A DNA stretch of 64,000 bases from CAZYVD01 sp964651045. GTDB lineage: Bacteria > Zhuqueibacterota > QNDG01 > DSAB01. The DNA lies in NCBI GenBank assembly GCA_964651045.1, contig CAZYVD010000002.1, positions 1 to 64,000 of the forward strand, read 5' to 3'. Below are positions 26,702 through 35,214 of the stretch, piece after piece; positions within the stretch are counted from its first letter, which is position 1, and every line of letters begins with the position of its first letter. Both the position numbers and the translations under genes were made by a program. The notes under the pieces are model-generated. The model saw nothing but the letters and a program-made list of their open reading frames with translations, was not told where the DNA came from and did not search any database.

Positions 26702-26731
26702 ATACAGGGGCAGTAGCACCTGCCCCTGTAT
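26702..26731 (+). terminator. Hairpin terminator after ppdK
   Basis: A perfect 12-bp stem (26,702-26,713 with 26,720-26,731) and a 6-nt loop lie 27 bp after the ppdK stop codon. The stem is GC-rich in the centre (AGGGGCAG). The following T content is modest, so termination may be partial, but position and stem quality are good. Confidence 0.6.
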
Positions 26732-26805
26732 ATCTCCTTATTAAAAATAATCTTATCTATAAAAATCAATCCGAATAAAATAAACATTAAATTTACACCT
26801 ATTTA

Positions 26806-27022
26806 ATGTTTAAAATCCGATCTGCATCTATCAAAAAAGTAAATGGAATCACTATTATTGAAAATCTGAACAAAAAGCCATTGGATTTAAAATTTAAACT
26901 TGTTAAGAAAAATCATATCGGAAAACCTATATGGACCAGATGAATATGTTTCTGGTTATATAGTCGATATTGCTATTAATAATGATTTTAATAATATTTA
27001 TACTATCATAATAACCGGCTGA
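26806..27022 (+). pseudogene. Possible short gene broken by a frameshift
   Basis: An ATG at 26,806 opens a 45-codon frame ending at 26,943, with a lysine-rich peptide beginning MFKIRSASIKKVNG. A shift of frame near 26,930 lets translation continue for 30 further codons (GPDEYVSGYIVDI and on) to a stop at 27,020-27,022, without interruption. Joined, the two parts read like one protein of about 75 residues. No homologue is recognised. It could be a pseudogene, an assembly error or chance in AT-rich DNA. No clear Shine-Dalgarno sequence is present. Confidence 0.25.
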
Positions 27023-27163
27023 CTTGTTGCTAATCCAGCTATACAGAGCATTAACTTTCGTTACTGGTTCTCAAATAGATTTAATGACTAACTCTAAAAC
27101 TTTCTCCTTGACATTCATGTCAATTTTGATAAATTGTCATCGCAATAAGAGGGAACATGTTGA

Positions 27164-27172
27164 TGTGGATAA
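27164..27172 (+). promoter_or_regulatory. DnaA box upstream of dnaA
   Basis: TGTGGATAA, the exact complement of the TTATCCACA R-box, about 170 bp upstream of the dnaA start. It lies in the AT-rich gap between ppdK and dnaA. With the two further boxes inside dnaA it suggests an origin region or DnaA autoregulation. Confidence 0.65.
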
Positions 27173-27343
27173 GTGGTGGATTATTTTGGTTAATCGCCTT
27201 TTTTCCCTCTTTATGATTGAAACTTATAGAGATATATATTTATTATTATTTATTTATTTTCCTTCGTAACATATTGTAAAATAATTATATTACATATTAT
27301 TTAAATTGAACAGCTGGTCTTTTTTAAACAATAGGGGTCTTTA

Positions 27344-28729
27344 ATGAAAACAAATGTGGATAACTCATCCGCCTTTGTGGATAACTCGAGTCCTGAACAC
27401 GTCTGGAACATGTGTCTTAAAATCATAAAGGAGAAGGTAAATCCTCAAACGTTTCATACCTGGTTTCTTCCTATTGTTCCTGTTAAACTGGAAAATCGAA
27501 ATCTGACCATTCAAGTTCCAAGCCAGTTCTTTTATGAATGGCTTGAGGAGCACTATCCACACGTCATAAGATCTGCACTGTTCCAGATACTCGGTGAAGG
27601 AGCCACACCATATTATCTTGTTAAAAAACACAGCGAAGAAGAAGATGTTTCGCAAAGCGATGTTTTCAAGGTTCAATTTAATACCAACTATTCGGATGAT
27701 GAGACCCATTTAAACTCCAGATATACATTTGAAAAGTTTGTAGAAGGAAGGGGCAATCAATTTGCAAAGGCTGCCTCTCTTGCTGTTGCAGAGGCACCAG
27801 GAAAAACATCTTTTAATCCATTAGTAATATATGGTGGTGTAGGTTTAGGCAAGACCCACCTTGTCCAGGCAATCGGAAACTTCTCCAAGAAAATTAAATC
27901 TGCAAAAAAAATAAGGTATGTTTCGAGTGAAAAATTTACAATCGATTTTATAAACTCAATACAGAACAACTTCACTGCTGAATTCAGCCGTATATACCGA
28001 AACGTTGATCTCCTACTTGTAGACGACATCCAATTCTTTATGAGTAAAGAACGCACCCAAGAAGAATTTTTTCATACCTTTAATGCTCTTCAGCAAAAAG
28101 AAAAGCAAATAGTACTAACATCAGACCGTCCTCCCAAGGAACTCAGAGGTCTTGAAGAAAGACTCCTATCAAGGTTTCAGAGCGGTTTAATAGTAGACAT
28201 TCAGCCCCCAGATTTAGAGACCAGAATCGCTATACTTCAACAAAAGGCGGATGAGGACGAGATAGATCTTCCCATGGAAATAATTGAATATATAGCATCA
28301 AATATAACTTCAAACATACGAGAACTCGAAGGGGCACTTATTAAACTACTTGCATATTCATCATTAAGAGGTGTAGATATAACACTTGAACTTGCAAAGA
28401 CAGTATTAAAGGATATTGTTATCAGAAAGCATCAAAACATATCTATTGAACAGATTCAGAAAGTTGTATGTGAACACTTCTCAATTCCTGATGATCTTCT
28501 ACGGGGAAAGAGCAGAAAACAGGAGATAGTCTTTGCAAGACAGATTGCAATGTACTTATCAAAGGAACTCACCAGATATTCTTTAAAGAGTATAGGCCTA
28601 CATTTTGGGGGAAGAGATCACACAACTGTAATTCATGCAGTAAGATCAATAAATAAAACATTAAAAGACAGCAAAGTAAAGAAGATAATAGAAGACTTAA
28701 AAAAGAAAATAGAAATCGCAACAATGTAA
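27344..28729 (+). CDS. dnaA: Chromosomal replication initiator DnaA
   Basis: AAA+ ATPase that binds DnaA boxes and opens the origin. The 461-residue protein has domain I (about 16-95, VWNMCLKIIKEKVNPQTFHTWF), a short linker, the AAA+ domain with Walker A GGVGLGKT (164-171), Walker B LLLVDDIQF and the RLLSRF and NIRELEGALIKL segments, then the DNA-binding domain with the signature GRDHTTVIHAVR. Two consensus DnaA boxes lie within the first 14 codons and encode the repeated peptide VDNSS (residues 5-9 and 12-16), an N-terminal extension ahead of domain I. Start ATG 27,344 is preceded by AGGGG. Confidence 0.98.
   Translation: MKTNVDNSSAFVDNSSPEHVWNMCLKIIKEKVNPQTFHTWFLPIVPVKLENRNLTIQVPSQFFYEWLEEHYPHVIRSALFQILGEGATPYYLVKKHSEEEDVSQSDVFKVQFNTNYSDDETHLNSRYTFEKFVEGRGNQFAKAASLAVAEAPGKTSFNPLVIYGGVGLGKTHLVQAIGNFSKKIKSAKKIRYVSSEKFTIDFINSIQNNFTAEFSRIYRNVDLLLVDDIQFFMSKERTQEEFFHTFNALQQKEKQIVLTSDRPPKELRGLEERLLSRFQSGLIVDIQPPDLETRIAILQQKADEDEIDLPMEIIEYIASNITSNIRELEGALIKLLAYSSLRGVDITLELAKTVLKDIVIRKHQNISIEQIQKVVCEHFSIPDDLLRGKSRKQEIVFARQIAMYLSKELTRYSLKSIGLHFGGRDHTTVIHAVRSINKTLKDSKVKKIIEDLKKKIEIATM
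27355..27384 (+). promoter_or_regulatory. Two DnaA boxes inside the 5' end of dnaA
   Basis: TGTGGATAA occurs at 27,355-27,363 and again at 27,376-27,384, 21 bp apart (about two helical turns), both in the same orientation and both followed by CTC. They lie in codons 4-14 of dnaA. Their placement suggests DnaA could bind its own gene start, for autoregulation or as part of the origin. Confidence 0.7.
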
Positions 28730-28987
28730 TTAAGGTTAATATCATGTTAATAGTTAGTGGATTCTCTTTACCTAAAATAAATCATATTATTTCAATATTT
28801 GTTCTTAACAATTTATTAACATCTATTCCACAAAGGATATTCTTCTGTTGAAATTATAAGTTTCTATTATTTATATATTTAATGAATACATATTTTAACA
28901 ACAACAACTATCCACATTCCTATTTTTACTTGTATATTTTATATTAAATATTTAATTTATATATTAAATCAATAGGAGGACATAAAA
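28730..28987. other. Candidate origin of replication (dnaA-dnaN intergenic region)
   Basis: A 258-bp non-coding gap that is strikingly AT-rich, especially 28,861-28,985, which is largely runs of T and A suited to duplex unwinding. It has near-consensus DnaA boxes: CTATCCACA at 28,908-28,916 and a weaker TATTCCACA at 28,824-28,832. The dnaA-dnaN gap is a classic origin location, and the base skew seems to change around here (plus-strand genes to the right are G-rich, DNA to the left less so). Alternatively the origin lies just upstream of dnaA. Confidence 0.55.
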
Positions 28988-30106
28988 ATGAAATTTAATA
29001 TTTTTCAGAGTCATCTCATAGAATCTCTTAACAATGTTGCCAGTGTAATTCCTAGTAGGTCTACTGCAACGGTTCTTGAGAACATTCTATTTGAACTTAA
29101 TGATAATAATCTAAAAATTACTGGAACAGATCTTGAGGTATATATAACCACCGAGGTTGTACCGGATAAGATCGAGAAGCAGGGGTCTGTAGCAATACCG
29201 GCAAAGGTACTGTTAGAGATGATTCGTTCGCTACCGGACATACCAATTCAATTTGAGATTGGCGATTCTAACAGAGTAAACATTACTACTGACAGGGGAT
29301 ATTATCAGATTACAGGAATTTCAAAAGAAAATTTCCCTGAACTTCCTGTATTCACAGAGGAAAAAACAATTGAATTAAAGAATATAGTACTCAAGAGAAT
29401 GTTTGAAAAGACTATTTTTGCAGTATCATCTGAGGAGTTGAGACCTGCTCTCATGGGTGTATACATGCAGGTAATGGCAGACGAACTTAGAATGGTGGCA
29501 ACAGACGGCCATAGATTATCAAAAATAGTGGACAGGAGTTTCAGCTTTGATGATGCGCCTAAAAAGATGATTATTCCACCAAAGGCTGTACAGATTGCAA
29601 TAAAAAATTTAGATGAAAAAGGATCCACAAAGATTACAATAGATGAACATGTAATATGTTTCAACTTTGACAGCACAAAGCTTTATACAAGGCTTGTAGA
29701 AGGAGAGTATCCAGATTATGAAAAGGTAATACCAAGAGATAACGATAAGACATTAAAGGTCAATAAAGATCTACTTATGGATTCTGTGAAAAGAGTATCG
29801 CTTTTTTCCAGTTCATTAACAAATCAGGTAAGATTTTCTCTTTCATCCGATAAGCTTGTAATTTTTAGTGAAAATACAGATACTGGCGGCCAGGCAAGAG
29901 AAGAACTGGAAGCAGAATATTCTGATGAAGAAATGGAAATAGGATATAATGCTCAATATATCATGGATATACTTCGTCATATAGACAGTGATGATGTAAC
30001 TTTTAATTTAAAGAGTCCTGTTAGAGCTGCTATTGTAACCCCAACTACACAGCTCGAAAACGAAGAATTTTTTATGCTGATTATGCCAATAAAAATAAGC
30101 AGTTAA
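28988..30106 (+). CDS. dnaN: DNA polymerase III sliding clamp (beta subunit)
   Basis: Forms the ring-shaped dimer that tethers DNA polymerase III to DNA. The 372-residue protein has three repeated clamp domains: MKFNIFQSHLIESLNNV at the start, the ATDGHRLSKI segment in domain 2 and a C-terminus ending EEFFMLIMPIKISS, close to the usual PMRL-type ending of the protein-binding pocket region. The ATG has AGGAGG eight bases upstream. It follows dnaA in the conserved order, and its stop codon is two bases before the dciA-like start. Confidence 0.97.
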   Translation: MKFNIFQSHLIESLNNVASVIPSRSTATVLENILFELNDNNLKITGTDLEVYITTEVVPDKIEKQGSVAIPAKVLLEMIRSLPDIPIQFEIGDSNRVNITTDRGYYQITGISKENFPELPVFTEEKTIELKNIVLKRMFEKTIFAVSSEELRPALMGVYMQVMADELRMVATDGHRLSKIVDRSFSFDDAPKKMIIPPKAVQIAIKNLDEKGSTKITIDEHVICFNFDSTKLYTRLVEGEYPDYEKVIPRDNDKTLKVNKDLLMDSVKRVSLFSSSLTNQVRFSLSSDKLVIFSENTDTGGQAREELEAEYSDEEMEIGYNAQYIMDILRHIDSDDVTFNLKSPVRAAIVTPTTQLENEEFFMLIMPIKISS

Positions 30107-30108
30107 TC

Positions 30109-30384
30109 ATGAAAAGAATAGGAACTGTAATTGAAAATACTATCAAAGAATTGGAGATAGAACTTCCTGTTAGACGCCATCAGGCAGTTACAAGATGGTC
30201 TTCAATAGTAGGTGAAAAGATATCAAAAGTAACAAAACCAGAGAGAGTAGATGGAGATAAAATATTTGTAATAGTCAAAAACAGTTCCTGGAGGAATGAA
30301 CTGATATTTCATAAACAGAAGATAATAAGAAAATTAAACAACCAATTGGGCAGAGGAATAATAAAAGATATAATTTTTCTATAG
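30109..30384 (+). CDS. DciA-like DUF721 protein
   Basis: A 91-residue protein of the DUF721 family, to which the helicase-loading protein DciA belongs. The conserved core WSSIVGEKISKVTKPERVDGDK and LVIVKNSSWRNEL-like pattern (here IFVIVKNSSWRNELIFHKQ) is visible, ending in a KH-like fold. It would help load the replicative helicase DnaB. It lies between dnaN and gyrB, two bases after the dnaN stop codon, in a replication operon where DUF721 genes are commonly found. At 91 residues it is a minimal form without an extended tail. Confidence 0.85.
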   Translation: MKRIGTVIENTIKELEIELPVRRHQAVTRWSSIVGEKISKVTKPERVDGDKIFVIVKNSSWRNELIFHKQKIIRKLNNQLGRGIIKDIIFL

Positions 30385-30398
30385 CACAGAGAGGTAAA

Positions 30399-32300
30399 AT
30401 GAATCAGGAAAAGTATGATGCAAGAAAGATAGTTGTTTTAAAAGGGCTGGAGGGAGTGAGAAAAAGACCCGCGATGTATATTGGAGATACATCGACAAGA
30501 GGGCTTCACCATATTGCGTATGAAGTAATAGACAACAGCGTTGATGAGAGTCTGGCTGGCTATTGTGATAAAATAAAGGTAGTAATACACAAGGATGATA
30601 GTATAACTATTAGTGATAATGGAAGGGGTATACCAACAGACATACATCCGGTTCAAAAGAGACCCGCACTAGAAGTTGTAATGACCACACTTCATTCTGG
30701 TGGTAAGTTTGACAATCAAACATATAAGATTTCAGGAGGACTGCATGGAGTTGGTGTTTCTGTTACAAATGCCCTGTCTGACAGATGTAAGGTAAGAGTT
30801 TTTAGAGATGGTAAGATCTTCCAGCAGGAATATGAAAGAGGCGTGCCTTTATATGACATGAAAATAGTAGGAAAATGTAAAGAGAAGACAGGAACAGAGA
30901 CTACATTTCATCCAGATCCTACTATTTTTAAGAAGAGAAAATTCAAGTTTGAGATTCTAAGTCACAGGCTTATGGAATTGGCATTTCTTAACAAGGGTCT
31001 TAGAATCTGGTTAAAGGATGAGAGAAGTGGAGAAGAGAAAATATTTCATGCAAAGGGAGGATTATTAGAGTTTGTAAAATATCTTGATGCAACACGAACA
31101 CCGATTCACAGAAGGCCAATATCAATTGAGAGCACCAGAGACAACATTTGTGTTGAGATTGCATGCCAGTATAACGATTCTTACCAGGAGAACATTTTCA
31201 GTTTTGTAAATAACATTCCTACAACTGAGGGTGGAACACATTTGGTAGGATTTAAAGCCGCTCTTACACGGACCCTAAATTTTTATGCCCAGAGAAATGG
31301 ACTGTTAAAAAATGGTATGAGTTTAACGGGTGAGGATGTCAGAGAGGGACTTACAGCAGTGATTAGTGTTAAGGTACCTGAGCCGCAGTTTGAGGGACAG
31401 ACAAAGACAAAACTCGGGAACAGCGAAGTAAAGGGGATCGTGGAATCGATAGTTGGAGAGAAACTCTCTGAGTATTTAGAAGAGAATCCTTCAATATCAA
31501 AGAAGATAATACAGAAGGGAATCAATGCTGCAAGATCGAGGGAGGCGGCAAGAAAGGCAAGAGAGTTAACAAGAAGGAAATCTGTGCTTGAGACAGATAC
31601 TCTTCCAGGAAAGCTTGCAGATTGCTCAATAAAGGATCCCGAACACTGTGAGCTGTATCTTGTTGAGGGAGATTCTGCAGGAGGGTCGGCCAAACAGGGA
31701 AGAGACAGACAGTTTCAGGCTATCCTTCCTTTAAGAGGTAAGATTTTAAACGTGGAAAAGGCGAGCCTTGAGAAGATCCTGAACAACGAAGAGATAAAGA
31801 CAATGATAGCCGCACTCGGCACAGGTATAGGATCAGAGGATTTCAATATTTCAAATTTAAGATACGGCAAGATTATAATAATGACCGATGCAGATGTTGA
31901 TGGCTCTCACATAAGAACTCTTTTGCTGACATTTTTCTTTCGTTACATGAGAGAGCTAATAGATAAGGGGCATGTCTACATAGCCCAGCCTCCGCTTTAC
32001 AGGATAAAGAATGGTAAGAATGAGATATACGCATTTAATGAAGAAGAGAGAGCCGAATGCATTAACAAGCTTGGCAAGGAGGGTACAACGGTTCAGAGAT
32101 ATAAGGGACTTGGAGAGATGAATCCAGAACAGCTATGGAAGACCACCATGGATCCTGAGAAGCGCACAATTTTAAAGGTCACAATAGATGATGCTGTAGA
32201 GGCCGATCACATATTTTCAGTACTCATGGGGGAGAAGGTTGAGCCCAGAAGAGAGTTTATTGAAAAGAATGCAGAAGCAGTTCAAAACTTGGATGTATAA
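30399..32300 (+). CDS. gyrB: DNA gyrase subunit B
   Basis: ATPase subunit of DNA gyrase, which introduces negative supercoils. The 633-residue protein has the GHKL ATPase domain (EVIDNSVDESLAGYCD, DNGRGIPTDIHP, GGLHGVGVSVTNALS), the transducer region and the TOPRIM domain (EGDSAGGSAKQGRDR, ILPLRGKILNVEKA, MTDADVDGSHIRTLLLTFFFR) and ends with the normal C-terminal YKGLGEMNPEQLW segment. No large insertion is present. It lies 14 bp after the dciA-like gene and 17 bp before gyrA, in the classical dnaA-dnaN-gyrB-gyrA order. Confidence 0.98.
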   Translation: MNQEKYDARKIVVLKGLEGVRKRPAMYIGDTSTRGLHHIAYEVIDNSVDESLAGYCDKIKVVIHKDDSITISDNGRGIPTDIHPVQKRPALEVVMTTLHSGGKFDNQTYKISGGLHGVGVSVTNALSDRCKVRVFRDGKIFQQEYERGVPLYDMKIVGKCKEKTGTETTFHPDPTIFKKRKFKFEILSHRLMELAFLNKGLRIWLKDERSGEEKIFHAKGGLLEFVKYLDATRTPIHRRPISIESTRDNICVEIACQYNDSYQENIFSFVNNIPTTEGGTHLVGFKAALTRTLNFYAQRNGLLKNGMSLTGEDVREGLTAVISVKVPEPQFEGQTKTKLGNSEVKGIVESIVGEKLSEYLEENPSISKKIIQKGINAARSREAARKARELTRRKSVLETDTLPGKLADCSIKDPEHCELYLVEGDSAGGSAKQGRDRQFQAILPLRGKILNVEKASLEKILNNEEIKTMIAALGTGIGSEDFNISNLRYGKIIIMTDADVDGSHIRTLLLTFFFRYMRELIDKGHVYIAQPPLYRIKNGKNEIYAFNEEERAECINKLGKEGTTVQRYKGLGEMNPEQLWKTTMDPEKRTILKVTIDDAVEADHIFSVLMGEKVEPRREFIEKNAEAVQNLDV

Positions 32301-32317
32301 TTAAATAGGGATTGTTA

Positions 32318-34753
32318 ATGACAGAGAGAAGAGAGAAAATAATACCGATCTATATTGAAGAGGAGATGCAGACATCTTATCTGAATTATTCCATGTCTAT
32401 CATAGTATCGAGGGCACTTCCAGATGTAAGGGACGGATTAAAACCCGTTCACAGGCGGATACTTTATGGTATGCATGAACTAGCTCTTCATCCAAACAGG
32501 CCGTACAGAAAGTCAGCGAGAATAGTTGGAGATGTACTTGGTAAATACCATCCGCACGGAGATGCAGCGGTCTATGATTCTATGGTACGAATGGTACAGG
32601 AGTTTTCTCTTCGCTATCCTCTGGTAGATGGACAGGGAAATTTTGGTTCTCTCGATGGTGATGCAGCAGCGGCAATGAGATATACAGAGGCGAGGCTTAC
32701 ACCAATAGCAGAAGAGATGCTGAAAGATATAGATAAAAGAACTGTAGATTTTGTTCCCAATTTTGACGAGTCCGATAAAGAGCCAAAAGTACTGCCTTCA
32801 ATGTTTCCAAACCTTCTCGTAAACGGATCTTCAGGAATTGCTGTTGGAATGGCAACAAACATACCGCCACATAATTTGAATGAGGTTGTAGATGCACTAA
32901 TAGCATTGATCAACACCCCTGAGATAAAAATAGAAACGTTAATGAAATATTTGAAGGGTCCAGATTTTCCCACAGGAGGAATCATATATGGCAGTGAGGG
33001 AATCTATGAGGCATACAGGACAGGAAGAGGCAGACTGAAGGTCAGGGCAAGAACAAGTCTGGAGAAGGGCAAGGGAGGAAGGGATTCGATAATAATAACA
33101 GAGATTCCATATCAGATAAACAAGTCAAATCTTATAACATCGATTGTAAATTTAGTAAAGCAGAAGAAAATAGAGGGAATATCTGACATAAGAGATGAGT
33201 CTGACAGAGACGGAATGAGGATAGTAATAGAATTAAAGAGGGATGCTCAACCGAGAGTAATATTGAATCAACTATATGTTCATACACAGATGCAGACGAC
33301 ATATGGAGTAATACTTCTTGCTCTTGTAGATGGAAGGCCGAGAGTTCTGACCCTGAAAGATATGCTGCAGCTGTTTATTGACCACAGACATGAGATCATT
33401 CTTCGTAGGACTCAATTTGAGCTTGAAAAGGCAGAGAAGAGAGCTCACATCCTTGAAGGTCTGAAGATAGCTCTTGATCATATAGATGAGATTGTTCAGC
33501 TCATTAAGAAATCGAGAAATCCAGAGACGGCAAAGAGTGGGCTGATGCGAAGATTTGGTCTTTCAGAAGAGCAGGCAAAGGCAATATTGGATATGAAGCT
33601 GCAACGATTGACGGGTCTTGAGAGAAAGAAGGTTGAGGAGGAGTATTTAGAATTAATAAAGAAGATAGAGAGATTCAAATTGATCCTGTCCAGCGAACAG
33701 AAACAGATGCAGCTAATTAAGGATGAACTCATTGAGATAAAGGAGAAGTATGGTGACGAGAGGAGGACAGAAATTGTATCAGATACTGAAGAGTTTAACA
33801 TAGAGGACATGATAGCAGAAGAGGATATGGTTATAACAATAACACACTCTGGATACATCAAAAGATTTCCAGTTTCCGGCTATAAGAGACAGGCCAGAGG
33901 CGGTAAGGGAGTCATTGGAGCCAACATAAGAGAAGCGGATACGATCGAACACCTTTTTATTGCATCTACACACCATTATGTGCTTTTTCTTACAAACAAG
34001 GGGAGATGTTACTGGTTGAAGGTTTATGAGATGCCGCAGGCAGGAAGGGGCTCACGAGGAAGATCGATAGTGAACCTCTTAAGGGTAGAAAAAGATGAAC
34101 AGATAACAGCAATACTGCCTGTGAGGACATTTGAGCAGAATAGAAATATTATCATGGCAACAAGGAGGGGTACGGTAAAAAAATGCAGTCTCTCAGACTT
34201 CAGCAATCCAAGGAGCGTTGGAATTAATGCAATAAACCTTCGACCTGGAGATGAGTTAATATCGGCAAAGCTTACAGATGGAACTCAGGATATTATATTG
34301 GGCACTAAAAAGGGAAAGGCAATAAGGTTTCATGAATCGGGTGTGAGGGTCATGGGTCGTGCAGCAGCCGGTGTAAGGGGCATTACACTTTCAGAGGGGG
34401 ATGAGGTTGTTGGTATGGTGGTTGCAAGTAGAGAAGACACCTTGATGGTAGTAACAGAGAGTGGTTATGGGAAGAGGTCTTTAATCTCAGACTATCGAAT
34501 AACAGCAAGAGGAGGGAGAGGAGTTGTAACACTTAAGATAACGCCCAAGGTAGGCGATATGCTAGCAATCATGGATGTAATGGATTCTGATGATCTTTTG
34601 ATAATAACATCAAAGGGTCTTGTTGTACGGCAGAAGATAAGCAACATTAAGGTAATAGGTAGAAACACACAGGGAGTTAGACTGATAAGGCTTCAGGAGG
34701 GCGACAGGGTTGCAGATGTTGCCAGAGTTATAAGAGAGGAGAGAGAACAGTAG
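32318..34753 (+). CDS. gyrA: DNA gyrase subunit A
   Basis: Breakage-reunion subunit of gyrase. The catalytic tyrosine is Tyr122 in AAAAMRYTEARL, with the DNA-gate domain and the coiled-coil tower after it, then a six-bladed C-terminal wrapping domain. The GyrA box is present as QARGGKG (consensus QRRGGKG), supporting gyrase rather than topoisomerase IV. The quinolone-determining stretch reads HPHGDAAVYD, so the position of E. coli Ser83 is alanine while Asp87 is kept. The longest frame begins at a TTG (32,312), but ATG 32,318 has AGGGA at correct spacing and gives an 811-residue protein. Confidence 0.97.
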   Translation: MTERREKIIPIYIEEEMQTSYLNYSMSIIVSRALPDVRDGLKPVHRRILYGMHELALHPNRPYRKSARIVGDVLGKYHPHGDAAVYDSMVRMVQEFSLRYPLVDGQGNFGSLDGDAAAAMRYTEARLTPIAEEMLKDIDKRTVDFVPNFDESDKEPKVLPSMFPNLLVNGSSGIAVGMATNIPPHNLNEVVDALIALINTPEIKIETLMKYLKGPDFPTGGIIYGSEGIYEAYRTGRGRLKVRARTSLEKGKGGRDSIIITEIPYQINKSNLITSIVNLVKQKKIEGISDIRDESDRDGMRIVIELKRDAQPRVILNQLYVHTQMQTTYGVILLALVDGRPRVLTLKDMLQLFIDHRHEIILRRTQFELEKAEKRAHILEGLKIALDHIDEIVQLIKKSRNPETAKSGLMRRFGLSEEQAKAILDMKLQRLTGLERKKVEEEYLELIKKIERFKLILSSEQKQMQLIKDELIEIKEKYGDERRTEIVSDTEEFNIEDMIAEEDMVITITHSGYIKRFPVSGYKRQARGGKGVIGANIREADTIEHLFIASTHHYVLFLTNKGRCYWLKVYEMPQAGRGSRGRSIVNLLRVEKDEQITAILPVRTFEQNRNIIMATRRGTVKKCSLSDFSNPRSVGINAINLRPGDELISAKLTDGTQDIILGTKKGKAIRFHESGVRVMGRAAAGVRGITLSEGDEVVGMVVASREDTLMVVTESGYGKRSLISDYRITARGGRGVVTLKITPKVGDMLAIMDVMDSDDLLIITSKGLVVRQKISNIKVIGRNTQGVRLIRLQEGDRVADVARVIREEREQ

Positions 34754-34756
34754 GAG

Positions 34757-35200
34757 TTGGGGAGAAAAGGATTTGAAATTTTAGACCACACTGCAGATGT
34801 TAGATTGAGAGTGTGGGGTAAAGACTTGAGGGATATTCTTCAAAAGGCAGCAGAGGGAATGATAAATATAATGATGGATATAGAAACAATAAGAGAAGAG
34901 AAGGAGGATGAGGTTCGGATCGAGGGAGCAAATCCAGAGGAGCTGCTTTTAAAGTGGCTGAGAGAGATCTTGTTTAAAATTGAGAGCAAAGGAATGGTTT
35001 TCTCTAAATTCCGTATAAAAGAGGATAATTTTTCCTACATGAGTTGTGATAAGTACTGGTTTTACGGTTTATTATATGGAGAAAAATATAACAGTGCGAG
35101 GCATGATATTTGCACAGAGATTAAAGCAGTTACAAGGCATGGTCTATATGTAGAAAAGAGAGGAGACAATTGGGAGTCAGAGATTCTGTTTGATATTTAG
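34757..35200 (+). CDS. Archease-family protein
   Basis: A 147-residue protein of the archease family, which activates the RNA ligase RtcB. Recognisable segments are FEILDHTADVRLRVWG at the N-terminus, LLLKWLREILFKIESKGMVFSKF in the middle and HDICTEIKAVTRHGLYVEK near the end; Asp and His residues of the metal-binding site (DHTADV; ARHDI) are kept. The only in-frame start after the gyrA stop is TTG 34,757, with AGGAG directly in front of it, an unusually tight spacing. No rtcB is in the window, so its partner must be elsewhere. Confidence 0.87.
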   Translation: MGRKGFEILDHTADVRLRVWGKDLRDILQKAAEGMINIMMDIETIREEKEDEVRIEGANPEELLLKWLREILFKIESKGMVFSKFRIKEDNFSYMSCDKYWFYGLLYGEKYNSARHDICTEIKAVTRHGLYVEKRGDNWESEILFDI

Positions 35201-35214
35201 AGAGGGTCATCGTT

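Noticed and set aside
27270..27340. Promoter of dnaA
   Set aside because: Several AT-rich -10-like hexamers exist but none has a good -35 at 16-18 bp, so no specific call is made.
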